Shown in pieces: positions 25,209 to 33,817 of a DNA stretch of 64,000 bases. Numbering within the stretch: the stretch's first letter is position 1; each line of letters starts with the position of its first letter. Source of the DNA: Ideonella_A sakaiensis_A (GTDB taxonomy: Bacteria > Pseudomonadota > Gammaproteobacteria > Burkholderiales > Burkholderiaceae_C); assembly GCF_048320135.1 (NCBI RefSeq), contig NZ_CP182947.1, positions 3,782,001 to 3,846,000 of the forward strand, given 5' to 3'. Below the pieces are notes generated by a model. That model had not been told where the DNA came from. It was given only the letters and a program-made list of their open reading frames with translations, and did not search any database. The translations under genes and the position numbers were made by a program.

Positions 25209-26497
25209 CCGAAGGACTGCTCGGATTTGCCGCGATGTTCGCGCTGATGTTGTTGCGCGTGCCGATCGCCGTCAGCATGGGACTGGTCGGCCTGATCGGG
25301 CTCGGGCTGATGCGCTCCTGGCCGGCGGCGATGTCGTCGGCGGCCGGCGAATTCATCGACATCGGCGCCTATACGCTGTCGGTCGTGCCGCTGTTCGTGC
25401 TGATGGGCAATTTCGTGACCCGCGCCGGCATGTCGCGCGACCTGTACCAGGCCGCCTATTCGCTGATCGGCCACCGGCGCGGCGGGCTGGCGATGTCGAC
25501 GATCGCCGCCTGCGCCGGCTTCGGCGCGATCTGCGGCTCGTCGATCGCAACGACCGCGACGATGGCCCGCGTCGCGATGCCGGAGATGCGCCGCTTCAAC
25601 TATGCGCCGGCGTTTGCCGCCGGTTCGATCTGCGCCGGCGCGACGCTCGGCATCCTGATCCCGCCGTCGGTGATCCTCGTGATCTACGGCATCATGACCG
25701 AGCAGAGCATCGGCGCGCTGTTTGCCGCCGGCGTCTTGCCGGGCCTGCTGGCAACCGGCTTCTATCTGCTGGCGTCGATGTTCGTGACCAGGCTGCACCC
25801 GACCTGGGGCCCGCCGGGCGAGCGCGCCGACTGGAGCGAGCGGCTGCGTGCCCTGCGCAACATCTGGGGCGTGCTGCTGCTGTTCGCGATCGTGATGGGC
25901 GGCATGTACGGCGGCTTTTTTACGCCGACCGAAGCGGCCGGCATTGGCGCCAGCGGCGGCTTTTTGTTCGCATTGCTGCGCGGCGCGCTGACGCTGGCGA
26001 TCCTGCGCGATGTGCTGGTCGAATCGGCGCGCACATCGGCGATGCTGTTCACGATCGTGATCGGCGCGTCGCTGTTCGCGAACTTTCTCAATTTCACCGA
26101 ACTGCCGTCGTCGCTGCTCGCCTTCGTCACGCAGTTCGATGTCCATCCGATCGCGGTGATCGTCGCGATCTGCGCGATCTATGTCGTGCTCGGCATGGCG
26201 ATGGAAAGCCTGTCGATGATGCTGCTGACGGTGCCGGTCTTTTTTCCGCTCGTCACCTCGCTCGGATTTGATCCGGTCTGGTTCGGCATCATCATCGTCT
26301 GCGTGATCGAGATCAGCCTGATCACGCCGCCGGTCGGCATGAACATCTTCGTGTTGTCGAGCGTGATGCCCGATCTGAAGACCTCGGCGATCTGGCGCGG
26401 CGTGACGCCATTCGTACTCGCCGACGTGCTGCGGATGGCGGTGCTGATCGCCTTCCCGGCGATCAGCCTTTACCTGCCGAAGCTGCTGAACCTCTGA
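25205..26497 (+). CDS. dctM: TRAP transporter large permease DctM
   Basis: A 430-residue inner-membrane protein of the DctM family with about 12 helices. Landmarks are LMLLRVPIAVSMGLVG near the start, VPLFVLMGNFVTRAGMSRDLY, CGSSIATTATMARVAMPEM, GATLGILIPPSVILVIYG, FTPTEAAGIGA and VIEISLITPPVGMNIFV. ATGA overlap with dctQ at 25205-25208 gives coupled translation. The gene is full length with no defects. Confidence 0.94.
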   Translation: MTEGLLGFAAMFALMLLRVPIAVSMGLVGLIGLGLMRSWPAAMSSAAGEFIDIGAYTLSVVPLFVLMGNFVTRAGMSRDLYQAAYSLIGHRRGGLAMSTIAACAGFGAICGSSIATTATMARVAMPEMRRFNYAPAFAAGSICAGATLGILIPPSVILVIYGIMTEQSIGALFAAGVLPGLLATGFYLLASMFVTRLHPTWGPPGERADWSERLRALRNIWGVLLLFAIVMGGMYGGFFTPTEAAGIGASGGFLFALLRGALTLAILRDVLVESARTSAMLFTIVIGASLFANFLNFTELPSSLLAFVTQFDVHPIAVIVAICAIYVVLGMAMESLSMMLLTVPVFFPLVTSLGFDPVWFGIIIVCVIEISLITPPVGMNIFVLSSVMPDLKTSAIWRGVTPFVLADVLRMAVLIAFPAISLYLPKLLNL

Positions 26498-26508
26498 GCG
26501 GCGCGCGC

Positions 26509-26527
26509 GCCGGCCGATGTGGCCGGC
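26509..26527. terminator. Possible bidirectional stem-loop between dctM and ccmI
   Basis: A 7-bp perfect stem GCCGGCC/GGCCGGC with a 5-base loop sits in the 41-base gap between the convergent stops of dctM and ccmI. There is no T run on either strand, so intrinsic termination is doubtful. Confidence 0.35.
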
Positions 26528-26538
26528 TGCGCCGCCGG

Positions 26539-27771
26539 TCAGCGCAGCGCGGCGGCGTCGAGTTTCTGGTTGATCTCGATCGCGATCGCGCCGGTGCCGG
26601 GCGCCACCGGCGCCGACTGGCCGGCGAGGTCGCCCGCTTGCGGCATCGCATCGCCGCTTTTGCTGATGCGGGCCAGCACGACGATCTGCGGGTGGTCGGA
26701 GATCTTCGCGGTCGGCGCCATCGCCATGTTGTCGTCGAGCCTGAACTGCAGCGGCAGATCACGCACCTGCTTGCGCAGCACCGCCAGCGGCAGCCGCGGG
26801 CCATCGGCGGCGCGGGCGACGATGAAGACGGTGTCATCCGGGTCGGCGCTGCCTTTCAGCCCCGCGGCGAGGCTGACGGTGCCGCTGATCGCGCTGGCCG
26901 CTGCGACATCGGGCGCCGCCGGGCTGCCACCGGTCGCCGCGCTGCGGCTGAAATCGGCCGGTGGCAAACCGCCGAGCTGGCGCGCCTCGTTGATGCTGGC
27001 GTGGACCTGCGGCAGGAAAGGGCTGTCCGGCGGCAGGCTGCGTTCGACCTTCGCCCAATGCCGCACCGCGGCCGCGAAATCGCGCTTGTCGAATGCGATG
27101 CTGCCGGCCAGCGCCAGCGCCTTCAGGTTGTCGGGCTCGAGTTCGATCGCGCGCTGCACCAGCCGGGTCGGCTCGCCGCTCAGATCGCCATTCGCCTTGG
27201 CGGCCAATGCGTCGGCCAGATCGGCCATCAGCCCGGCATCGTCGCCGGCCAATGCCAGCGCCTTGCGGAAGGCATTGATTGCATCGTCGGTCTGCCCCAT
27301 CACGGTATAGGCACGCGCCAGCATCGTCCAGCCGACCTGGTCGTTCGGTTGCTGCTGCAGCCGCTCTGCGAGCTTTGCGACCATCGCGCGGACCTGCTCC
27401 TCGGTCGGAACCGCCTGCTGCTCGCCGCCATCGTCGCCAGCGGCAAGGCCGGCGTCGGTGGCCTGGCCCGGGCCGGACATCGCCAGCTGCGGCGAACCGG
27501 TCAGCCCGTAGCCGACTGCGGCGAGCGCGATCACCGACGCGACGATGCCGGCGACCAGCCCGGTCGACGGCCGCTGCACCGGTTCAGCCGTCGCTGCGGC
27601 CGCAGGGGCAGCTGCCGCGGTCGGCGCGCCGCCGTCGACGATCAGCGCGACCATTTCGCGCTCGATCGGTGCACGCGATGCGGCGAGTGCGTCGGCATCG
27701 ATTTCGCCGCGCTCGTGGCGGGCCTGCAATTGCTGCAACTGCTCGCGCAGTGCGTCGATCTTCTGGTTCAT
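26539..27771 (-). CDS. ccmI: Cytochrome c maturation protein CcmI (TPR protein)
   Basis: A 410-residue apocytochrome chaperone of the heme ligation complex. A coiled N-terminal segment (KIDALREQLQQLQARHERGE) leads to one membrane helix at about 70-90, then a periplasmic TPR domain (PNDQVGWTMLARAYTVMGQ, TDDAINAFRKALAL) and a C-terminal CycH-type domain (ISGTVSLAAGLKG onward). Most CcmI proteins have two N-terminal helices around the cytoplasmic loop; here the first seems absent, so the loop begins at the N-terminus. It is the last gene of the ccm operon and overlaps ccmH by 4 bases. Confidence 0.88.
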   Translation of the reverse strand: MNQKIDALREQLQQLQARHERGEIDADALAASRAPIEREMVALIVDGGAPTAAAAPAAAATAEPVQRPSTGLVAGIVASVIALAAVGYGLTGSPQLAMSGPGQATDAGLAAGDDGGEQQAVPTEEQVRAMVAKLAERLQQQPNDQVGWTMLARAYTVMGQTDDAINAFRKALALAGDDAGLMADLADALAAKANGDLSGEPTRLVQRAIELEPDNLKALALAGSIAFDKRDFAAAVRHWAKVERSLPPDSPFLPQVHASINEARQLGGLPPADFSRSAATGGSPAAPDVAAASAISGTVSLAAGLKGSADPDDTVFIVARAADGPRLPLAVLRKQVRDLPLQFRLDDNMAMAPTAKISDHPQIVVLARISKSGDAMPQAGDLAGQSAPVAPGTGAIAIEINQKLDAAALR

Positions 27772-28307
27772 CGCTGGGAGGGAGTCGGGCGCTCGCCGAT
27801 GTCGGTGGCCGACGGCGGTTCTGCATTCGGATCGTCGGGCGTTTCGACGTAGGGATCGACCTCGGGCTCGAACTGGTCGTCAGCCAGGCGGCTGCGCCGC
27901 CGCAGCACGACCAGCAGGATCAACACGCCGAGCACCAGCAGCACGGCCGGTGCAAACCAGAGCAGCGCAGTCTCCGCCTTCAGCGGCGGCCGGTACAACA
28001 CGAAGTCGCCATAACGCGCGGTCATGTAGTCGAGGATCTGCTCGCGGCTGTCGCCTCGCGTCAGCATCTCGCGCACCTGGCGCCGCAGGTCGACCGCGAG
28101 GTCGGCATTCGAGTCGGCGATCGTCTGGTTCTGGCAGACCAGGCAGCGCAATTCTGCGGCGATGTCCTGCATCCGCGCTTCGAGCACCGGATCGGCGGCG
28201 GTCGGTGCGGCCTCCTTCGCGATGCCGGCGCCGCTGCCGAGCAGCATCGCGGCGCACAGCAGCAGGCGCAGCCAGATTGCTCCGACGGTTGGATTGCGCA
28301 TCATCAT
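27768..28307 (-). CDS. ccmH: Cytochrome c maturation protein CcmH
   Basis: A 179-residue membrane-anchored thiol protein. A signal peptide occupies about 1-30; the active site LRCLVCQNQ has Cys55 and Cys58; a membrane helix lies at about 115-137, and the tail is acidic and Pro-rich. CcmH keeps the apocytochrome CXXCH cysteines reduced for heme ligation. The start ATG 28307 overlaps the ccmG stop within ATGATGATG; a later ATG in the run would change the protein by one or two residues. This is the short CcmH form, with CcmI encoded separately. Confidence 0.94.
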   Translation of the reverse strand: MMMRNPTVGAIWLRLLLCAAMLLGSGAGIAKEAAPTAADPVLEARMQDIAAELRCLVCQNQTIADSNADLAVDLRRQVREMLTRGDSREQILDYMTARYGDFVLYRPPLKAETALLWFAPAVLLVLGVLILLVVLRRRSRLADDQFEPEVDPYVETPDDPNAEPPSATDIGERPTPSQR

Positions 28308-28849
28308 TGCTCGGCCTGCAGCTTTTGCAGCAGCGGAATGATGCGCTCGCTGACATCGTCCGGCGTCAGCGGTCCAATGTGCTTCAGCCGGATGATGCCC
28401 TTGTGGTCGACGACGAAGGTTTCCGGTACGCCATAGACACCGAAATCGATGCCGGTGCGGCCATCGGCGTCGACCAGCACCGCGGCAAACGGGTTGCCGA
28501 GCTGCGCCAGCCAGTTGGTCACGTCGGCGGTCTGGTCCTTGTAGTTCAGGCCGTAGACCGGCGCCAGCTTGCGCTCGGCCAGTTCGGTGACCAGCGGATG
28601 CTCGACGCGACACGGCGCACACCACGACGCAAAGACGTTGAGCACCCAGACCTTGCCGAGCAGGTCCTCGCGCGAGATCCGCTGTTCCGGCGTGGCCAGC
28701 AGTGGCAGCGAAAACGCCGGCGCCGGCTTGCCGATCAGCGGCGACGGCACCTCGCGCGGATTGAGCCGCAGGCCGACCAGCAGGAAGGCGAGCAGCAGCG
28801 CGAAGATGCCGAGCGGCAGGATGAATCTCAGACCCTTGATCTTCATCAC
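28304..28849 (-). CDS. ccmG: Thiol:disulfide interchange protein CcmG/DsbE
   Basis: A 181-residue thioredoxin-like protein anchored by one N-terminal helix (about 8-27). The active site is FASWCAPCRVEHP with Cys77 and Cys80, and the cis-Pro lies in GVPETF near 143. It passes electrons from the inner-membrane reductant to CcmH or apocytochrome. Its start overlaps the ccmF stop by 4 bases. Confidence 0.95.
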   Translation of the reverse strand: MMKIKGLRFILPLGIFALLLAFLLVGLRLNPREVPSPLIGKPAPAFSLPLLATPEQRISREDLLGKVWVLNVFASWCAPCRVEHPLVTELAERKLAPVYGLNYKDQTADVTNWLAQLGNPFAAVLVDADGRTGIDFGVYGVPETFVVDHKGIIRLKHIGPLTPDDVSERIIPLLQKLQAEQ

Positions 28850-30831
28850 GCACGGGCGCCGCCGGCGGCGAGCGATTCGGTTGCAGATGAGCGTGCACGC
28901 ACGCGGTAGCGGCGGTCGGTGATCGCCAGCAGGCCGCCGAGCGCCATCAGCACGCAGCCGCCCCAGATCCAGCCGACGAAGGGCTTCACGTAGACACGGA
29001 CGATCCAGGCGCCGTCGTCGACCGGTTCGCCGAGCGAGACATAGAGGTCGCGGGTCAGCCGGGTCACGATCGCTGCCTCGGTCATCGGCATCTGCTGCAC
29101 GCGGTAGATGCGTTTTTCAGGGTACAGGTCGTACAGCTTGCGGCCGTCGCGGCTGATCTCGACATGGCCGCGCGCGGCGTCGTAATTCGGGCCGGTGCCG
29201 TTGACGACGCCGCGGAAGGTGAAGACGAGCCCGGCAGCGCTGGTCGTCTCACCGACATTCATCTTGACGTCGCGTTCGATCTCGTGCGTCTTGACCATCG
29301 TCACGCCAATGATGAAGACCGCGACACCGGCGTGGGCCAGCATCATGCCGACCATCGCGCGCGGAATCTGCCGCATCCGGTGCAGCATGTTGGCACGCAC
29401 GCCGCCAGCCGGCCGGATGCGGTCCCAGACGTCGACCGCAAGCGACGCGATGATCCAGAACGCGAGCAACAGGCCGAACGCCGACATCCAGGTGAAGCTG
29501 CCGCTGGCCCATGCCGCGCCGATTGCCGCGACGACGGCAACCACCGCTGCCCAGCGCAGCCGCTGGCCGAGTTCGGGCAGTTCGGCCTGTTTCCAGCGCG
29601 TCAGCGGGCCGATGCCCATCAGAAAGACCAGCGGCGCCATCAGCGGCACGAAGACGGTATCGAAATACGGCGGGCCGACCGAGATCTTGCCGAGGCCGAG
29701 CGCATCGAGGATCAGCGGATACAGCGTGCCGAGCAGCACCGCGGCGGTCGCGACGACCAGCAGCACGTTGTTTGCCAGCAGCATCGTCTCGCGCGAGACC
29801 AGCGCGAAACGCGCGCCGATTCCGACGGTCGGCGCCCGCCACGCATACAGCGCCAGCGATGCGCCGACGGTCAACGCGAGGAAAACGAGGATGAACAGGC
29901 CACGCGCCGGATCGGTGGCGAACGAGTGGACCGACGACAACACGCCCGAGCGGACCAGGAAGGTGCCGAGCAGCGACAGCGAAAATGCCAGGATCGCGAG
30001 CAGCACCGTCCACGACTTGAAGCTGCCGCGTTTTTCGGTCACCGCCAGTGAATGGATAAGCGCGGTGCCGACCAGCCACGGCATGAACGAGGCGTTTTCG
30101 ACCGGATCCCAGAACCACCAGCCGCCCCAGCCGAGTTCGTAATACGCCCACCAGCTGCCGAGCGCGATGCCCACCGTCAGGAAGGCCCATGCCACGGTCG
30201 TCCACGGCCGCGTCCAGCGCGCCCATTGCGCATCGAGGTTGCCGCCGATCAGTGCGGCGACGGCAAATGCGAAAGCGACCGAGAAGCCGACATAACCCAT
30301 GTACAGCATCGGTGGGTGGAAGATCATCCCCGGGTCCTGCAGCAGCGGGTTCAGGTCGCGGCCGTCGATCGGCATCGGCGACAGGCGGTCGAACGGGTTC
30401 GACGTCATCAGCACGAACAGCAGGAAGCCGACGCTGAGCAGTCCCATCACCGCGAGGATCCGCGCGACCACCGGCCGCGGCAGGTGGCGGCTGAACTGCG
30501 CAACCGCCCAGGCCCAGCCCGACTGCATCAGCAGCCACAGCAGCATCGAGCCTTCATGGCTGCCCCAGCTTGCGGCGATGCGAAAGTGCAGCGGCAATGC
30601 GGTATTCGAATTGGCCGCGACGTTGTAGACCGAGAAATCGTTGCGCGCGAACGAGGCGATCAGGCACAGGAAGGCAAAGGCGATCAGCGCAAACAGTGCC
30701 TGTGCGCTCGGCCGGGCGATCGCCATCAGATCGCTGCGCCCGCGTTGCGCGCCGACCAGCGGCACGATGCCCTGCACCAGGCTGACGCCGAGCGCCAGCC
30801 ACAACGCGAGATGCCCGAGCTCCGGAATCAT
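28846..30831 (-). CDS. ccmF: Heme lyase subunit CcmF
   Basis: A 661-residue polytopic membrane protein that attaches heme to apocytochrome c. The WWD domain reads WGGWWFWDPVENASFMPW near 225-245; flanking His residues (SWGSHEGSMLLW near 90, ALIHSLAV near 255) match the conserved heme ligands. About 14 membrane helices and a large periplasmic C-terminal loop (EKRIYRVQQMPMTEAAI) are present, as usual. Both ends overlap neighbours by 4 bases. Confidence 0.96.
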   Translation of the reverse strand: MIPELGHLALWLALGVSLVQGIVPLVGAQRGRSDLMAIARPSAQALFALIAFAFLCLIASFARNDFSVYNVAANSNTALPLHFRIAASWGSHEGSMLLWLLMQSGWAWAVAQFSRHLPRPVVARILAVMGLLSVGFLLFVLMTSNPFDRLSPMPIDGRDLNPLLQDPGMIFHPPMLYMGYVGFSVAFAFAVAALIGGNLDAQWARWTRPWTTVAWAFLTVGIALGSWWAYYELGWGGWWFWDPVENASFMPWLVGTALIHSLAVTEKRGSFKSWTVLLAILAFSLSLLGTFLVRSGVLSSVHSFATDPARGLFILVFLALTVGASLALYAWRAPTVGIGARFALVSRETMLLANNVLLVVATAAVLLGTLYPLILDALGLGKISVGPPYFDTVFVPLMAPLVFLMGIGPLTRWKQAELPELGQRLRWAAVVAVVAAIGAAWASGSFTWMSAFGLLLAFWIIASLAVDVWDRIRPAGGVRANMLHRMRQIPRAMVGMMLAHAGVAVFIIGVTMVKTHEIERDVKMNVGETTSAAGLVFTFRGVVNGTGPNYDAARGHVEISRDGRKLYDLYPEKRIYRVQQMPMTEAAIVTRLTRDLYVSLGEPVDDGAWIVRVYVKPFVGWIWGGCVLMALGGLLAITDRRYRVRARSSATESLAAGGARA

Positions 30832-31304
30832 CGGCTGCCCCCGCCCGTCGCACCCTGCTGCACGACCGACTCACCGATCTGCGACTTGCCCTGCTGCGCG
30901 CGTTTCAGCGCCTCGGCGGCTTCCGGCGGCATGTAGTTCTCGTCGTGTTTGGCGAGCACCTCCTTCGCGACGAAGACGCCGTCGCGCAATTGGCCCTGGG
31001 CAACGACGCCTTTGCCTTCCTTGAACAGGTCGGGCAGGATGCCCTGGTAACGCACCGGTATCGTCTTCGCGGTATCGGTGACGACGAAGCTGACATCGAG
31101 GCCGTCGCGTTTGACGGTGCCTTCCTCGACCATCCCGCCGATCCGGAAGGTGCGACCTTGCGGTGCCTCGTTGGCGGCGATCTGCGACGGCGAATAGAAA
31201 AAGACCAGGTTGCTCTGGAATGCGTTCAGGACCAGCGCGGCGATCGCCGCGACGGCCAGCACGACGCCGCCGGCCAGGGCCAGGCGCTTGTTGCGAGGCT
31301 TCAT
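30828..31304 (-). CDS. ccmE: Heme chaperone CcmE
   Basis: A 158-residue periplasmic heme shuttle with one N-terminal membrane anchor (about 8-26) and an OB-fold. The covalent heme site is His120 with Tyr124 in KHDENYMPPE, matching the HxxxY type. The C-terminal tail is flexible and Gly-rich. It receives heme from CcmC and hands it to CcmF. It lies 3 bases after ccmD. Confidence 0.96.
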   Translation of the reverse strand: MKPRNKRLALAGGVVLAVAAIAALVLNAFQSNLVFFYSPSQIAANEAPQGRTFRIGGMVEEGTVKRDGLDVSFVVTDTAKTIPVRYQGILPDLFKEGKGVVAQGQLRDGVFVAKEVLAKHDENYMPPEAAEALKRAQQGKSQIGESVVQQGATGGGSR

Positions 31305-31307
31305 CGG

Positions 31308-31475
31308 TCAGTCCTCATCGGAAGCGTTGTTCAGTGAATCGAGTGCGCGGCGATGCCGGCGCGCGGTCAGCCAGGGCTCACCGAGCATCAGCACGGCGGT
31401 CACGGCATAGGAGCCCCAGACATACAACCCGTAGCCGCCCATGGCAAAAAATTCGGATGCGCTGCCCCAGTTCAT
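31308..31475 (-). CDS. ccmD: Heme exporter protein CcmD
   Basis: A 55-residue membrane peptide beginning MNWGSASEFFAMGGYGLYVW, which matches the CcmD pattern with one helix at about 13-33 and a basic tail (TARRHRRALDS). It stabilises the CcmABC-CcmE complex. ATG 31475 overlaps the stop of ccmC by 4 bases. The small size makes it easy to miss, but composition and position between ccmC and ccmE are decisive. Confidence 0.93.
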   Translation of the reverse strand: MNWGSASEFFAMGGYGLYVWGSYAVTAVLMLGEPWLTARRHRRALDSLNNASDED

Positions 31476-32221
31476 GCCTGCTCCCCGCGCAGCGAGCGGA
31501 CCCACTGCGTATCGTGCTCGCGTTCGAGAATCCGTGCCCGTGTGCGGCTGAATACCACCGCAAATGCGTAGGCCCAGAAGGCGAAGGTCATCAGCAGCAT
31601 CGCGGTCAGCATCGTGCTGGCCATCTTCGGCGCCGCAGTGACGCTGATCGTCGCGCCCTGGTGCAGCGTATTCCACCACTGCACCGAGAAATAGATGATC
31701 GGCACATTGATGCTGCCGATGATCGCGAGCAGCGCGCCGGCCTGATCGGCGCGCCGCTGCTCGTCGATCGCATTGACCAGCGCCATGTAGCCCAGATACA
31801 GGAACAGCAGGATCAGCTCCGAGGTCAGCCGCGCATCCCAGACCCACCAGGTGCCCCAGGTCGGCTTGCCCCACAACGCGCCGGTCCACAACGCGATGAA
31901 GGTGAACATCGCGCCGGTCGGTGCGATCGAGCGCGCAACCATCGACGCCAGCCGTGCATTGAAGGCCCAGCCGATCGCGGCCCAGAAGGCCATCACCAGG
32001 TACAGCAGCATCGACATCCAGGCCGCCGGCACATGGATGAAGATGATGCGGTAGGACTCGCCCTGGGTCGCGTCGGTCGGCGCGACGAAGAAGCCGATGT
32101 ACAGGCCGGCGATCGTCAGCGCGATCGCGGTCGCCCACAGCCAGGGGTTGACGCTGCCGGCCAGCGCGTAGAAACGCGACGGCGAAGCGAAGGTGAAGAA
32201 TCGAAGACGCTGCGAATTCAT
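31472..32221 (-). CDS. ccmC: Heme handling protein CcmC
   Basis: A 249-residue membrane protein with six helices. The WWD domain is WGTWWVWDARLTSEL near 119-133; conserved His residues occur in FIHVPAAWMS near 63 and WWNTLHQGATI near 185. It loads heme on CcmE at the periplasmic face. It is 15 bases after ccmB. Confidence 0.95.
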   Translation of the reverse strand: MNSQRLRFFTFASPSRFYALAGSVNPWLWATAIALTIAGLYIGFFVAPTDATQGESYRIIFIHVPAAWMSMLLYLVMAFWAAIGWAFNARLASMVARSIAPTGAMFTFIALWTGALWGKPTWGTWWVWDARLTSELILLFLYLGYMALVNAIDEQRRADQAGALLAIIGSINVPIIYFSVQWWNTLHQGATISVTAAPKMASTMLTAMLLMTFAFWAYAFAVVFSRTRARILEREHDTQWVRSLRGEQA

Positions 32222-32236
32222 CGAAGAGAACTGGTT

Positions 32237-32965
32237 TTATTCGGTGGCGATCCGCAAGGCCGAAGCCGTCGCCCACGGCGCCACCAGGGCCGTGAAGATC
32301 AGCAGCGCGCCGAGCAGCGAATAATGGCCCTGGGCGTCGAGCCCGGCCTCGACCGCGGCAACCGCACCGGTGCCGAAGATCAGCGCCGGTATGCACAGCG
32401 GGACGATCAGCAGAATCAGCAACACCCCAGCGCTGCGCAGGCCGAGCGTCAGCGCCGCGCCAAGGCCGCCGAGCAGGCTCAGGATCGGCGTGCCGAGCAG
32501 CAGCCCGGCAACCAGCGCGGCGATGGCCGGCTGGTGCATGTCGAACAGCAGCCCGAAGACCGGCGCCGCAAGCACCAGCGGCAGGCCGGTCAGCAGCCAG
32601 TGCGCGAGCGCCTTTGCGGCGGCGATCGACAGACTCGATTCGCCGCTCAACAGCATCTGTTCGAGCGAGCCGTCGGCAAAATCACCGGCATAGAGCTGGG
32701 TTACCGACAGCATCGCGGCAAGCAGCGCGCAGACCCAGACGACGCCCGGTGCGATCTGCCGCAGCGTTTCGGTCTCCGGGCCGACGCCGAGCGGAAACAG
32801 GCTGACGGCGACGGTGAAGAAGGCCAGCGGCAGCAACACGTCGACGCGCCGGCGAGCGGCCAACCGCAAATCGCGGCCGACCAGCGCGGCAAACAGCGTC
32901 GGCGCGGCGATCGGCGTCGCTTCGTCATCGGCGCTGCTGGCGGCGCTGGCAATGCTGCGCATCAT
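32237..32965 (-). CDS. ccmB: Heme exporter ABC permease CcmB
   Basis: A 242-residue membrane subunit with six helices. The family segment VGRDLRLAARRRVDVLLPLAFF is followed by LFPLGVGPE, and YAGDFADGSLEQMLLSG near 95. The frame is open upstream, but that part overlaps ccmA antisense-style; ATG 32965 overlaps the ccmA stop (ATGATG). It has about 20 extra residues at the N-terminus relative to short CcmB forms (SAASSADDEATP), so the internal start could be later. Confidence 0.92.
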   Translation of the reverse strand: MMRSIASAASSADDEATPIAAPTLFAALVGRDLRLAARRRVDVLLPLAFFTVAVSLFPLGVGPETETLRQIAPGVVWVCALLAAMLSVTQLYAGDFADGSLEQMLLSGESSLSIAAAKALAHWLLTGLPLVLAAPVFGLLFDMHQPAIAALVAGLLLGTPILSLLGGLGAALTLGLRSAGVLLILLIVPLCIPALIFGTGAVAAVEAGLDAQGHYSLLGALLIFTALVAPWATASALRIATE

Positions 32966-33663
32966 GCGAGTGCCGCCTCGACCGACTGGGTCACGCCGAG
33001 TTTGTCGAGTTGCAGCACGATCGGCTCGGGATCGCTCAGGCCGAGCGGCAGGTGACTGGTCAGCACGATGCTGCCGCCGCGCCGCGCATGGGCGCAAAGC
33101 AGACCGTCGAGCACCGCGATGCCCTGGCTGTCGAGCGCGTCGTAGGGCTCGTCGAGCAGCCACAAGCCGGCCGGGCCGCCGGCCAGGTCGAGCGCGAGCC
33201 GGGCCAGCGCGACGCGCCGGCGCTGACCCTGCGACAGCGTGCGCACCGGCGCATGGCGGCGGTTCGCGATGCCCAGCGCCTGCAACGCGGCGACCAGCTG
33301 ATCGGCCCCGCTCGGCCGGCCGTGGATGCGGGCCAGGAAGCGCAGCGCTTCGAGCGCCGTCAGATCGTCCTTCAGGCCGTTGTGGTGGCCGAGGTAAAGC
33401 AGCTGGCTGCGAAACTCGGCGCCGGCCGCGCGCAGCGGCCGGCCTTGCCACAGGATCTGGCCGCCGGCCGGGCTCGACAGCCCGCTGAGCAGGCGCAGCA
33501 GGCTGGTCTTGCCGCGCCCATTCGCGCCACGGACCCACAGGATCTGCCCCGGCGCCAGTGTCAGGTCGAGCCCGCTGAACAGCAGCCGCTCGCCGCGCCG
33601 GCAGGCCAGCGAATCGGTTCGCAGCGCGGGCGAGATCGTTGGCGATGACGCGAGAACGGGCAT
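32962..33663 (-). CDS. ccmA: Heme exporter ATP-binding protein CcmA
   Basis: A 233-residue ABC ATPase. Walker A is GANGRGKTSLLRLL near 45, the signature is LSQGQRRRVALARL, Walker B LWLLDEPYDALD, and the switch His lies in VLTSHLPLG. It powers release of holo-CcmE from CcmC. ATG 33663 (MPVLASSPTIS) is chosen since further upstream the frame runs through the promoter region. It is the first gene of the nine-gene ccmABCDEFGHI operon. Confidence 0.93.
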   Translation of the reverse strand: MPVLASSPTISPALRTDSLACRRGERLLFSGLDLTLAPGQILWVRGANGRGKTSLLRLLSGLSSPAGGQILWQGRPLRAAGAEFRSQLLYLGHHNGLKDDLTALEALRFLARIHGRPSGADQLVAALQALGIANRRHAPVRTLSQGQRRRVALARLALDLAGGPAGLWLLDEPYDALDSQGIAVLDGLLCAHARRGGSIVLTSHLPLGLSDPEPIVLQLDKLGVTQSVEAALA

Positions 33664-33741
33664 GGAAACAACGGCGGAGGGCGGGGGGAGATCCGACACA
33701 ATGAACTGGCTGCAGCTGGCGCAGACGGCAGCCGGGTCCGA

Positions 33742-33770
33742 ATATTGGTGTTGACTGAAGTTCCAGCCAA
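33742..33770 (-). promoter_or_regulatory. ccmA: Candidate sigma-70 promoter of the ccm operon
   Basis: On the minus strand, TTGGCT (33765-33770) and CAATAT (33742-33747) are separated by 17 bases, 79 bases ahead of the ccmA start. The match to TTGACA/TATAAT is only moderate; position and spacing are the main support. Confidence 0.35.
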
Positions 33771-33817
33771 CCCGCAAGCATACCCGGACCGCCGAGTCCG
33801 GCCAGCGCCGACGGTTT

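Noticed and set aside
31163..33055. 630-residue plus-strand open frame across ccm genes
   Set aside because: Gln/Arg-rich antisense shadow of ccmE, ccmD, ccmC and ccmB.
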